A DNA stretch of 15,499 nt from assembly GCA_900319195.1 (NCBI GenBank), contig ONNL01000026.1:1-15499 (forward strand), read 5' to 3'. Within the stretch, counting starts at the first letter, position 1. The number at the start of each line of letters is the position of its first letter. A program made the position numbers and the translations under genes. This DNA is from an uncultured Ruminococcus sp. (GTDB lineage: Bacteria > Bacillota > Clostridia > Oscillospirales > Ruminococcaceae). Of this stretch, positions 1 to 6,599 are shown in pieces. The notes beneath the pieces are model-generated. The model ran no database searches and was not told where the DNA came from. It saw only the letters and a list, made by a program, of their open reading frames with translations.

Positions 1-84
1 ACAGACTCCGTGTGGTTTAAATGAAAACGGGTGAGCGCTTCTGTGCGGAGCCTATAAATAATTGCGAAGGAATGATATTACAAA
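1..84 (+). other. leuS upstream region with a small hairpin
   Basis: This short stretch before leuS contains a possible hairpin, CTCCG (6-10) pairing with CGGAG (46-50), with an inner GTTT/AAAC stem. No promoter is visible, so the leuS promoter must lie left of the window. Firmicute leuS genes often carry a T-box leader, but I do not see the conserved T-box antiterminator core (AGGGTGGNACCGCG) here. The ribosome binding site of leuS is a moderate AAGGA at about 67-71, rather far (about 13 nt) from the ATG. What RNA the hairpin belongs to cannot be judged because the element is cut by the window edge. Confidence 0.25.
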
Positions 85-2490
85 ATGGACAGATACGATT
101 TTAAATCTGTTGAACCAAAATGGCAGAAATACTGGGACGAGCATGACACATTCAAAGCGTCCGACGACCACAGCAAGAAGAAATTCTATGCACTTGTAGA
201 GTTCCCGTATCCCTCGGGACACGGTATGCACGTAGGTCACATCAAGGCATATTCGGGACTTGAGGTCGTTTCAAGAAAAAGACGTCTTGAGGGCTATAAT
301 GTCCTCTTCCCGATAGGCTTCGACGCATACGGACTTCCTACCGAAAATACAGCAATCAAGGAGAATATCCACCCCCGTATAGTCACCGACAGGAACATCG
401 AAAAGTTCACGGGACAGCTCAAGAAGGTCGGCTTCTCGTTTGATTGGTCGAGAGTTATCGACACCACCGACGAGGATTACTACAAGTGGACACAGTGGAT
501 ATTCCTCAAAATGTTCGAGAAGGGACTCGTTTTCCGTGACAAGACCCTCGTAAACTACTGCCCGAGCTGTAAGGTTGTCCTCTCAAACGAGGATTCACAG
601 GGCGGCAAGTGCGATATCTGCCACAGTGATATTGTCCAGAAGACCAAGGAGGTTTGGTACCTCCGCATTACCGAGTATGCTGACAAGCTTCTTCAGGGAC
701 TTGAGGATGTAAACTACCTCCCCAACATCAAGCTCATGCAGCAGAACTGGATAGGCAAATCCACGGGCGCATTCGTGAACTTCTCTATCAAGGAGAATGA
801 CGAAAAGCTCCGTATCTATACAACACGTCCCGACACGCTCTTCGGTGTCACATTCATGGTGATCGCTCCCGAGCACCCGATGATCCAGAAGCACAGGGAT
901 TCCATAAGGAATATCGCGGAGCTCGACGCTTACAAGGCAGAGTGCGCAAAGAAGTCCGAGTTTGAGCGTACACAGCTCGTAAAGGACAAGACGGGCGTGA
1001 AGATCGACGGACTTACTGCAATAAATCCTGTCACAAACAAGGAGATCCCGATCTACATATCCGACTACGTTATGATGGGCTACGGTACAGGTGCTATCAT
1101 GGCTGTACCTGCACATGATACCCGTGACTACGACTTTGCAAAGATGTTTGGTATCGACATCATCGAGGTCATAAAGGGCGGCGACATCTCAAAGGAAGCA
1201 TACACAGGCGACGGCGAGATGGTCAACTCCGATTTCCTCAACGGTATCAAGACCAAGAAGGAAGCTATCGACAAGATGCTCGAAAAGCTCAGCGAGCTCG
1301 GCTGCGGCGAAAAGGGTGTACAGTACAAGATGAAGGACTGGGCGTTCAACCGTCAGCGCTACTGGGGCGAGCCTATCCCGATAGTACACTGCAAGAACTG
1401 CGGAATGGTAGCTGTTCCGTATGACGAGCTCCCTTTGAAGCTGCCTGCTGTTGAGAACTTCGAGCCCGGTACTGACGGCGAGAGCCCTCTTGCAAAGATA
1501 GACAGCTTCGTGAACTGCAAGTGCCCGAAGTGCAATGCTGACGCAAAGCGCGAGACCGATACAATGCCGCAGTGGGCAGGCTCCTCATGGTACTTCCTCC
1601 GCTACTGCGACCCGCATAACAGCGAGGAATTTGCTTCACAGGATGCACTCAAATACTGGATGCCTGTTGACTGGTACAACGGCGGTATGGAGCACGTTAC
1701 ACGTCACATGATATACAGCCGCTTCTGGCATAAATTCCTCTATGACGAGGGACTTGTCCCGACCTCTGAGCCTTATGCAAAGAGAACAGCTCAGGGACTT
1801 ATCCTCGGACCCGACGGCGAGAAGATGAGTAAGTCACGCGGAAATGTCATTGATCCGAATGATGTTGTTGCCGAATACGGCGCAGATGTGCTCCGTCTGT
1901 ATGTTCTCTTCATGGGTGACTATGAAAAGGCTGCACCGTGGAGCGAATCGAGCATAAAGGGCTGCAAGCGCTTCCTCGACAGAGTATGGGCACTTCAGGA
2001 TATGCTCACCGACGGTGATGACTACTCCGACGCTCTCCGCTCAAATTTCCACAAGACCATAAAGAAGGTCAGCGAGGACATCGAGGCAATGAAGTTCAAC
2101 ACTGCGATTGCCGCTATGATGACACTTCTCAACGACATCTACAATGTCGGCAGCATAAACAGGGCAGAGCTCAAAACACTTTGCACACTTCTCGACCCGT
2201 TTGCACCGCACATCTCTGAGGAGATTTACCACAACAACTTCGGCAGCATTCTCAGCGAGGACGGCTGGGTGACATATGACGAGTCGCTCTGCAAGGACGA
2301 GACAGTCGAGATCGTTGTTCAGGTCAACGGAAAGCTCAAGGCTAAGCTGAATATAGCTATCGACGAGGACAAGGATTCCGTAATTGCTGACGCTATGAAC
2401 GACCCGAAGGTCAAGGAAGCCGTTGAGGGCAAGAACATAATTAAACAGATATATGTACCAAATAAGCTTGTTAATATTGTTGCAAAATAA
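85..2490 (+). CDS. leuS: Leucyl-tRNA synthetase
   Basis: A class I aminoacyl-tRNA synthetase that charges tRNA-Leu with leucine in the cytoplasm. The 801-aa length fits the bacterial enzyme (about 800-880). Visible in order: the HIGH signature as HVGH at residues 49-52, preceded by EFPYPSGHGM; a zinc knuckle C159-x2-C162 and C176-x2-C179; the CP1 editing domain with TTRPDTLFG and the later GTGAIMAVPAHDTRD, whose TTRPDT and Asp-containing segment mark the mischarged-tRNA hydrolysis site; WAFNRQRYWGEPIP at the return to the catalytic core; a second cysteine cluster (C436, C439, C478, C480, C483); and KMSKS at 580-584 followed by a tRNA-binding C-terminal helical domain. All catalytic signatures are intact. 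The start at 85 gives the typical MxxYxF N-terminus. No clear terminator follows; the next gene has its own promoter. Confidence 0.97.
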   Translation: MDRYDFKSVEPKWQKYWDEHDTFKASDDHSKKKFYALVEFPYPSGHGMHVGHIKAYSGLEVVSRKRRLEGYNVLFPIGFDAYGLPTENTAIKENIHPRIVTDRNIEKFTGQLKKVGFSFDWSRVIDTTDEDYYKWTQWIFLKMFEKGLVFRDKTLVNYCPSCKVVLSNEDSQGGKCDICHSDIVQKTKEVWYLRITEYADKLLQGLEDVNYLPNIKLMQQNWIGKSTGAFVNFSIKENDEKLRIYTTRPDTLFGVTFMVIAPEHPMIQKHRDSIRNIAELDAYKAECAKKSEFERTQLVKDKTGVKIDGLTAINPVTNKEIPIYISDYVMMGYGTGAIMAVPAHDTRDYDFAKMFGIDIIEVIKGGDISKEAYTGDGEMVNSDFLNGIKTKKEAIDKMLEKLSELGCGEKGVQYKMKDWAFNRQRYWGEPIPIVHCKNCGMVAVPYDELPLKLPAVENFEPGTDGESPLAKIDSFVNCKCPKCNADAKRETDTMPQWAGSSWYFLRYCDPHNSEEFASQDALKYWMPVDWYNGGMEHVTRHMIYSRFWHKFLYDEGLVPTSEPYAKRTAQGLILGPDGEKMSKSRGNVIDPNDVVAEYGADVLRLYVLFMGDYEKAAPWSESSIKGCKRFLDRVWALQDMLTDGDDYSDALRSNFHKTIKKVSEDIEAMKFNTAIAAMMTLLNDIYNVGSINRAELKTLCTLLDPFAPHISEEIYHNNFGSILSEDGWVTYDESLCKDETVEIVVQVNGKLKAKLNIAIDEDKDSVIADAMNDPKVKEAVEGKNIIKQIYVPNKLVNIVAK

Positions 2491-2517
2491 CGAAATTTTA
2501 AACCGCGAAAAAAAAGC

Positions 2518-2546
2518 TTGACAAGTCTGAAAAAATATGGTAAACT
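2518..2546 (+). promoter_or_regulatory. Promoter for rpsU
   Basis: A perfect -35 TTGACA (2518-2523), a 17-bp spacer, and -10 TAAACT (2541-2546) with an extended TGG directly in front of the -10. Transcription would start near 2553, leaving a leader of about 140 nt before the GTG of rpsU. Confidence 0.85.
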
Positions 2547-2552
2547 AATATT

Positions 2553-2695
2553 ATATTATCCTTAATAAAGGTAATTGTATCAGAGTTTGCTGACTGACAC
2601 TCACGGCTGCATGACCTGCGGTCTGATAGGGTGGTTAGTATAGAAGTGCGTGGGCGTAGCTCAGCGCAACCTCTGGACAAGGGAGGGAAATGTAA
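2553..2695 (+). promoter_or_regulatory. Structured 5' leader of rpsU, candidate ribosomal-protein leader
   Basis: The untranslated leader holds several good pairings. CCTT/AAGG (2560-2571) is a small hairpin. TATCAGA (2578-2584) is a perfect complement of TCTGATA (2622-2628) and encloses a hairpin GGCTGCA/TGCGGTC with loop TGACC. ACTGAC (2593-2598) can also pair with GTTAGT (2634-2639), which crosses the former helix (pseudoknot or alternative fold). TGCGT...GCGCA (2647-2668) is another stem. CCTCT (2670-2674) pairs with GGAGG (2682-2686) across a 7-nt loop and so hides the Shine-Dalgarno sequence. Long structured leaders that sequester the ribosome binding site are typical of autoregulated ribosomal-protein genes. 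That this one answers to bS21 is inference; I cannot assign it to a named RNA family. Confidence 0.55.
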
Positions 2696-2869
2696 GTGGC
2701 AGAAGTTCGTGTAGGCAAAAACGAGTCTCTGGATACAGCTCTTAAGAGATTTAAGAGATCCTGTGCTAAGGACGGAGTAATTGCTGAGGTTCGTAAGAGA
2801 GAACACTACGAAAAGCCTTCAGTTAAGCGTAAGAAGAAGTCTGAGGCTGCTCGTAAGCGTAAGTATTGA
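2696..2869 (+). CDS. rpsU: 30S ribosomal protein bS21
   Basis: A 57-aa, strongly basic protein of the small ribosomal subunit, located near the 3' end of 16S rRNA where mRNA Shine-Dalgarno pairing occurs. The translation contains VGKNESLDTALKRFKRSC, followed by a basic KREHYEKPS region and a Lys/Arg-rich tail (VKRKKKSEAARKRKY), matching the S21 family along its length. The start is GTG: GGGAGGG at 2681-2687 is 8 nt upstream, and the only nearby ATG (2690) is followed at once by TAA. The gene has its own promoter and structured leader and ends in its own terminator, so it is monocistronic, unlike relatives where it is followed by yqeY. Confidence 0.95.
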   Translation: MAEVRVGKNESLDTALKRFKRSCAKDGVIAEVRKREHYEKPSVKRKKKSEAARKRKY

Positions 2870-2893
2870 TCTTACAACGATAATTTAGCTGAT

Positions 2894-2920
2894 AAAAGCG
2901 GGCATTATAGCTCGCTTTTT
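2894..2920 (+). terminator. Rho-independent terminator of rpsU
   Basis: AAAAGCGGGC and GCTCGCTTTTT form a GC-rich stem with one G-T wobble around a 6-nt ATTATA loop, ending in a run of five T. It starts 25 bp after the rpsU stop codon. Confidence 0.85.
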
Positions 2921-2976
2921 CATTTATTGCCGGAAAATGACAATATCCGACAGATAATACTATTTCGGAGGAAATT

Positions 2977-3486
2977 ATGCTGTTCAGTATAACGGCGGCG
3001 TTTTACCGCGTCACAGACATAACACCTGAGATACTCGACAGAATGGGCGTTAGGGGACTTATTCTCGACCTCGACAATACCCTTACGACTCACGATAATC
3101 CTGTCCCGGCTGACGGCGTTCTGGACTGGATAGACCTGATGAACAGGAGCGGAGTGAAGCTCATGATAGTTTCAAATAATCATGCGCCGCGCGTGAAGCC
3201 GTTTGCGGATATGCTCGGACTTCCGTTCGTCAGCGAGGGACGCAAGCCGCTCACGAAGGGCTTCAGGGAGGCTATGCACCGCATGGGACTCACCAAAAAG
3301 GAGCTTGCGGCGGTCGGTGACCAGATATACACGGACGTTCTCGGAGCAAATCTGTTCCGCATAAAAATGCTCTATGTCTCACCGATAGAATTTGAGAAAA
3401 CGACGTTCTTCAAGGTCAAGCGAAAAATGGAGATACCCTTCCTGCCGAAAAAACTATATAACGAAAAGAGTGCTGAAAATGATTAA
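2977..3486 (+). CDS. yqeG: YqeG family HAD phosphatase (subfamily IIIA)
   Basis: A cytosolic haloacid-dehalogenase-type hydrolase of 169 aa, the usual length of the YqeG family; physiological substrate not established by sequence. HAD motif I is ILDLDNTL, with nucleophile D31 and acid/base D33. Motif II is the serine of MIVSNN (S66). K90 in EGRKPLTKGF is the motif III lysine. GDQIYTDVLGAN carries the motif IV aspartates D115 and D120. The residue after the nucleophile pair is Asn (DLDN) rather than the Gly found in many phosphatases, which is normal for this family. The start is supported by GGAGG at 2967-2971, 5 nt before the ATG. The end overlaps aroQ by 8 nt, indicating cotranscription and translational coupling. 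I see no convincing promoter between the rpsU terminator and this gene, although one must exist there. Confidence 0.9.
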   Translation: MLFSITAAFYRVTDITPEILDRMGVRGLILDLDNTLTTHDNPVPADGVLDWIDLMNRSGVKLMIVSNNHAPRVKPFADMLGLPFVSEGRKPLTKGFREAMHRMGLTKKELAAVGDQIYTDVLGANLFRIKMLYVSPIEFEKTTFFKVKRKMEIPFLPKKLYNEKSAEND

Positions 3487-3910
3487 GAAAATACTTGTGA
3501 TACATGGTCCAAATCTCAATCTGCTCGGTGAGCGTGAGCCCGGGATATACGGCGATATGAGCATTGACGTCCTCAACAGCAATATCGTTGACAGGGCAAA
3601 GGCTCAGGGACTTGAATGCGAGATATTCCAGTCAAATCACGAGGGAGCGATTATCGACAAGCTCCACAGCGCACGCAAGGAGTTCGACGGAGTTATCATC
3701 AATGCAGGCGCGTATACTCATTACAGCTACGCTATCCGTGACGCTATCGCGGCGATAAAGATACCGTGCATCGAGGTGCATATCAGCAACGTGTTTGCAA
3801 GGGACGAATTCCGCTCTAAATCGGTCATTGGACCTGTTTGCAGGGGAAGCATAAGCGGCTTCGGCTTCGAGAGCTACTACCTTGCTGTTCAGGCACTTGC
3901 GGAGATGTGA
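3479..3910 (+). CDS. aroQ: 3-dehydroquinate dehydratase, type II
   Basis: Converts 3-dehydroquinate to 3-dehydroshikimate in the shikimate pathway; type II enzymes are dodecamers of about 145-150 aa. The protein is 143 aa from the ATG at 3479. The active-site pieces are all present: HGPNLNLLGEREPGIYG with catalytic R19 and Y24, N75 and A76 of IINAGAYTH, and EVHISN with H101 and E99. The usual THTS segment reads THYSYAIRDA, a mild variation. The frame is open further upstream (to 3392), but that part lies inside the phosphatase gene and does not resemble the family, so I chose the ATG whose VIHGPNLN alignment is standard. It overlaps the phosphatase gene by 8 nt, and the next gene begins 8 nt after its stop. 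Confidence 0.96.
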   Translation: MIKKILVIHGPNLNLLGEREPGIYGDMSIDVLNSNIVDRAKAQGLECEIFQSNHEGAIIDKLHSARKEFDGVIINAGAYTHYSYAIRDAIAAIKIPCIEVHISNVFARDEFRSKSVIGPVCRGSISGFGFESYYLAVQALAEM

Positions 3911-3918
3911 GGCACATC

Positions 3919-4983
3919 ATGGACAGACTCAGCAGATTATTTGACAGCCTCAGCGGTATCGACTGTGCACTCATAACCTCGGACATCAACAGGCGCTATT
4001 TCACGGGAATGAAGTCGTCGGCAGGCATAATAGCGGCATTTCCCGAAAAGGCGTACCTGCTTATCGACTTCCGATACATCGAAAAGGCTCGTGAGACGGT
4101 GAAGGACGCGGAGGTCATAGAGCTGAAAAAGCTGTACCCTCAGCTCACGGAGCTCCTGAAAAAGCACGGTGCAAGGACGATAGCAGTGGAGTCCGAGACC
4201 ATGACCGTGCACGAGCTGAGCGGCTACACAAAGGCGTTCAAGGGCTTTGAGATAGACAGCTCGGACAAGCTCAGCAGTGCCATAAACGGACTGAGAGCGA
4301 TAAAGGACGAGGGCGAACTGGCTGACATAATAAAGGCGCAGTCCATTGCGGAGAAAGCCTTTGACAGCATACTGGACTTCATTCGTCCCGGAGTTACTGA
4401 GCGCCGGGTCGCACTTGAGCTCAATCGCGTGATGTTTGAAAACGGCGCTGAGGACCTCTCCTTCGAGACGATAGCGCTCTCGGGAGCAAACACCTCAATG
4501 CCTCACGGAGTACCGTCGGAGAAGCCGATACAGCGCGGAGAATTCGTCCTAATGGACTACGGTGCGGTATGGAACGGCTATCACAGTGACATGACGAGGA
4601 CAGTCTGCGTAGGTGAGCCTACCGACGAAATGCGGAAGGTGTATAATATCGTCCTTGAAGCTCAACTTGCAGGGATAAATGCCGCACGTCCCGATATTAC
4701 GGGCAGTGAGCTTGACGCGGTGAGCAGGAGATATATCGAAAATGCAGGCTACGGAGAGTGCTTCGGGCACGCGCTCGGTCACGGAGTGGGACTTGAGATA
4801 CACGAAAAGCCTCTCGCGTCCCCGGGGTATAAGAATCCGCTGAAGAAAGGCGAAATAATCACGGTCGAGCCCGGTATATATATTGATGGAAAATTCGGAG
4901 TTCGTATCGAAGACTTTGTGATTTTAACTGAAAATGGCTGCCGTGATTTGACAAATTGTGAAAAAAATATAATAACTTTGTAA
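3919..4983 (+). CDS. M24 family Xaa-Pro peptidase (prolidase / aminopeptidase P type)
   Basis: A cytosolic metallopeptidase of 354 aa that removes residues next to proline. An N-terminal creatinase-like domain (about 1-125; CALITSDINRRYFTGM is typical) precedes the pita-bread catalytic domain. The dinuclear metal ligands are visible as D213 (MDYGAVWNG), D224 (HSDMTRT), H288 (LGHGVGLEIHEKP), E317 (TVEPGIY) and E331 (RIEDFV), in the family spacing. The ATG at 3919 is preferred because GAGG lies at 3909-3912, overlapping the aroQ stop, and the frame upstream of it is inside aroQ. Prolidase (Xaa-Pro dipeptides) and aminopeptidase P (longer peptides) cannot be separated from sequence here, so I give no symbol. 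It sits just before efp, as the yqhT-type gene does in Bacillus; breakdown of proline peptides and EF-P-assisted polyproline synthesis make a plausible thematic pair. Confidence 0.92.
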   Translation: MDRLSRLFDSLSGIDCALITSDINRRYFTGMKSSAGIIAAFPEKAYLLIDFRYIEKARETVKDAEVIELKKLYPQLTELLKKHGARTIAVESETMTVHELSGYTKAFKGFEIDSSDKLSSAINGLRAIKDEGELADIIKAQSIAEKAFDSILDFIRPGVTERRVALELNRVMFENGAEDLSFETIALSGANTSMPHGVPSEKPIQRGEFVLMDYGAVWNGYHSDMTRTVCVGEPTDEMRKVYNIVLEAQLAGINAARPDITGSELDAVSRRYIENAGYGECFGHALGHGVGLEIHEKPLASPGYKNPLKKGEIITVEPGIYIDGKFGVRIEDFVILTENGCRDLTNCEKNIITL

Positions 4984-5000
4984 TAATAGTGCTTTAGGTA

Positions 5001-5029
5001 TTGCAAAAATAATTAAAATGTGGTAAAAT
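5001..5029 (+). promoter_or_regulatory. Promoter for efp
   Basis: -35-like TTGCAA (5001-5006), a 17-bp spacer, and -10 TAAAAT (5024-5029) with an extended TGG in front. It begins 18 bp after the upstream peptidase gene, with no terminator between, so efp can be read both from the operon and from this promoter. Confidence 0.75.
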
Positions 5030-5072
5030 AAAGTATCTAATATTAATGATAAAAATTTCGGAGGTATTTACA

Positions 5073-5630
5073 ATGATATCAGCAGGCGATTTCAGAAACG
5101 GCGTGACTTTCGAGCTTGACGGTCAGGTCGTTCAGGTAGTAGAGTTCCAGCACGTTAAACCCGGCAAGGGAGCAGCATTCGTAAGAACAAAATATAAGAA
5201 CGTTATCACAGGAGCAGTTGTTGAAACTTCCTTCAACCCTACGGCTAAGTTCCCGCAGGCTTTCGTTGAGAGAAGAGATATGCAGTACAGCTACAATGAC
5301 GGCGATCTTTATTACTTCATGGATATGGAGACATATGAGCAGCTTCCCGTAAGCAAGGCTATCCTCGGTGATAACTTCAGATTCGTCAAGGAAGAGGATA
5401 TGTGCAAGGTCCTCTCATACAAGGGCAATGTATTCGGTGTCGAGCCGCCCAACTTCGTAGACCTTGTTGTAACACAGACAGATCCCGGTTTCAAGGGCGA
5501 TACAGCAACAAATGCTACAAAGCCTGCTACTGTTGAGACAGGTGCAGAGGTTAAGGTTCCGCTCTTCATCAACGAGGGCGATAAGATCAGGATCGACACA
5601 AGAACAGGCGAATACATGGAGAGAGCATAA
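5073..5630 (+). CDS. efp: Translation elongation factor P
   Basis: EF-P binds the ribosome between the P and E sites and relieves stalling at consecutive prolines. The protein is 185 aa, the standard size, with the three-domain beta-barrel pattern. The N-terminal KOW-like domain begins MISAGDFRNGVTFELDGQ, and the loop HVKPGKGAAF carries K32, the position that is post-translationally modified in relatives; the modifying enzyme is not encoded in the window. The C-terminus shows VPLFINEGDKIRIDTRTGEY, the OB-fold signature. An in-frame ATG exists at 5046, but CGGAGG at 5059-5064 sits downstream of it and properly positioned for the ATG at 5073, and family members start with MISAGDF-like sequence. 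The gene is followed after 22 bp by the CD1247-like gene. Confidence 0.97.
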   Translation: MISAGDFRNGVTFELDGQVVQVVEFQHVKPGKGAAFVRTKYKNVITGAVVETSFNPTAKFPQAFVERRDMQYSYNDGDLYYFMDMETYEQLPVSKAILGDNFRFVKEEDMCKVLSYKGNVFGVEPPNFVDLVVTQTDPGFKGDTATNATKPATVETGAEVKVPLFINEGDKIRIDTRTGEYMERA

Positions 5631-5652
5631 GCCTCTCTGAAAGGAGCAGATT

Positions 5653-6168
5653 ATGAAGCTTACTGAAAAGATGTCTTATCTTCAGGGACTTATCAGCGGA
5701 CTTGATATTGACAGTTCAACAAAAGAGGGCAAGGTAATTCTTCAGATGGCTGAGGTCATGGAAGAAATGGTGCTCTATGTTGACGATCTTCAGTCTCAGG
5801 TCGATGAGCTGACAGAGCTCTGCGACGCACTCGACGAGGATCTCGGCTCTGTTGAGGATGTTCTCTGCGAGGACGATGACGACGATTACAAGTGCATGAA
5901 CTGCGGCGAGCAGGATGAATGCGATGAGGACGAGGATGAAGAGGACGACGAGGATGAGGACTACGGCTTTGACGAAGATGACGACGAGCTGTATGAGGTA
6001 ACTTGTCCCAGCTGCGGCGATACTATCCTTCTTGACGAGGGAATGATCGAAGAGGGCACTATCCACTGCCCGAACTGCAATGAGCTCCTTGAATTCGACT
6101 ATGACGGACTCACTATCGAGGACTTCGAGGGCAATGAAGAGGACGAAAAGTCCGACGACAAGAAGTAA
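5653..6168 (+). CDS. CD1247-like acidic zinc-ribbon protein
   Basis: A 171-aa protein of unknown function. Residues 1-65 (MKLTEKMSYLQGLISGLDID then a leucine-spaced helix up to about 63) resemble the CD1247 N-terminal domain seen in Clostridia and probably form a coiled coil. Residues about 62-114 are extremely acidic, with long Asp/Glu runs, interrupted by C81, C84 and C90. A clear zinc ribbon follows: C118-x2-C121, 17 residues, C139-x2-C142 (CPSCG ... CPNCN). The tail is again acidic. The overall charge suggests interaction with a basic partner such as ribosomal protein or RNA polymerase; that is inference. AAAGGAG lies just before the ATG, and the gene is 22 bp from efp and shares its terminator, so the two are cotranscribed. 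Confidence 0.85.
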   Translation: MKLTEKMSYLQGLISGLDIDSSTKEGKVILQMAEVMEEMVLYVDDLQSQVDELTELCDALDEDLGSVEDVLCEDDDDDYKCMNCGEQDECDEDEDEEDDEDEDYGFDEDDDELYEVTCPSCGDTILLDEGMIEEGTIHCPNCNELLEFDYDGLTIEDFEGNEEDEKSDDKK

Positions 6169-6180
6169 TTGAATAAAATC

Positions 6181-6210
6181 AAAGCGGACAGCTTGACTGT
6201 CCGCTTTTTT
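6181..6210 (+). terminator. Rho-independent terminator of the efp operon
   Basis: AAAGCGGACAG and CTGTCCGCTTT form an 11-bp perfect stem with a 5-nt CTTGA loop, followed by T residues (six in a row). The reverse strand shows CTTTGATTTT after the stem, so it may work weakly in the other direction too. Confidence 0.92.
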
Positions 6211-6212
6211 CA

Positions 6213-6492
6213 TTAGAAGGCGTCTGCGCAGATGCTTTCAAGGGAGGATTCTTCGGGAATAACGATGTGGATGCCCTTTTCGTCGGAAACCGGCTTTCAA
6301 ACGATACGAAGTCCTTTTACCTTTTCATCGCCATTGCCGTATTCAAACTGATATGGGACATTCATCAGCAGAAATTCGGATAGGTTTCCGAGAATCCGGC
6401 AAGTGAGCGATAGCCGTCATTATAGAAGGTATAGATGCTTTCTCCGTAGTCATGGAGTGCATCAATGCCATACCACGGGTTTCGTAAACAGC
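6213..6492 (-). pseudogene. Decayed C-terminal remnant of an unknown protein gene
   Basis: Read on the minus strand, protein-like sequence is present but broken. One frame gives NPWYGIDALHDYGESIYTFY and continues YNDGYRSLAGFSETYPNF before a stop. The adjacent frame then carries on with EFLLMNVPYQFEYGNGDEK up to LRIV, meets an in-frame TGA, and resumes KPVSDEKGIHIVIPEESSLE, ending SICADAF with TAA at 6213-6215. So there is at least one frameshift (near 6370-6385) and one internal stop. No start codon or ribosome binding site can be assigned upstream. I do not recognise the family; only the degraded tail of a gene appears to be left, between the efp operon terminator and the next promoter. Confidence 0.55.
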
Positions 6493-6541
6493 GTAAATTC
6501 AAGAAAAAATGAGACTACAAGAAAAAGTTACATATAATGTC

Positions 6542-6571
6542 TTGCAATCTGTGGGCATTATGTGATATACT
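6542..6571 (+). promoter_or_regulatory. Promoter of the twin-HTH protein gene
   Basis: -35-like TTGCAA (6542-6547), an 18-bp spacer, and -10 TATACT (6566-6571) preceded by an extended TGA. The start would be near 6578, giving a very short leader before AAGGAGG at 6586-6592. Confidence 0.7.
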
Positions 6572-6599
6572 TGAATAAAACCGTTAAGGAGGCTTACCT

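Noticed and set aside
1..84. T-box riboswitch end before leuS
   Set aside because: The conserved antiterminator core AGGGTGGNACCGCG and a terminator hairpin with T-run are both absent.
595..1116. 173-codon minus-strand frame inside leuS
   Set aside because: Shadow of the leuS editing domain; no start signal.
2652..2665. GGGCGTAGCTCAGC in the rpsU leader looks like the 5' end and D-arm of a tRNA
   Set aside because: No GAGC arm partner, anticodon arm, T-arm or acceptor 3' strand follows; the bases pair locally in the stem at 2647-2668.
5046..5072. Upstream in-frame start of efp at 5046
   Set aside because: The Shine-Dalgarno CGGAGG lies after this ATG and fits the ATG at 5073, which gives the standard EF-P N-terminus.
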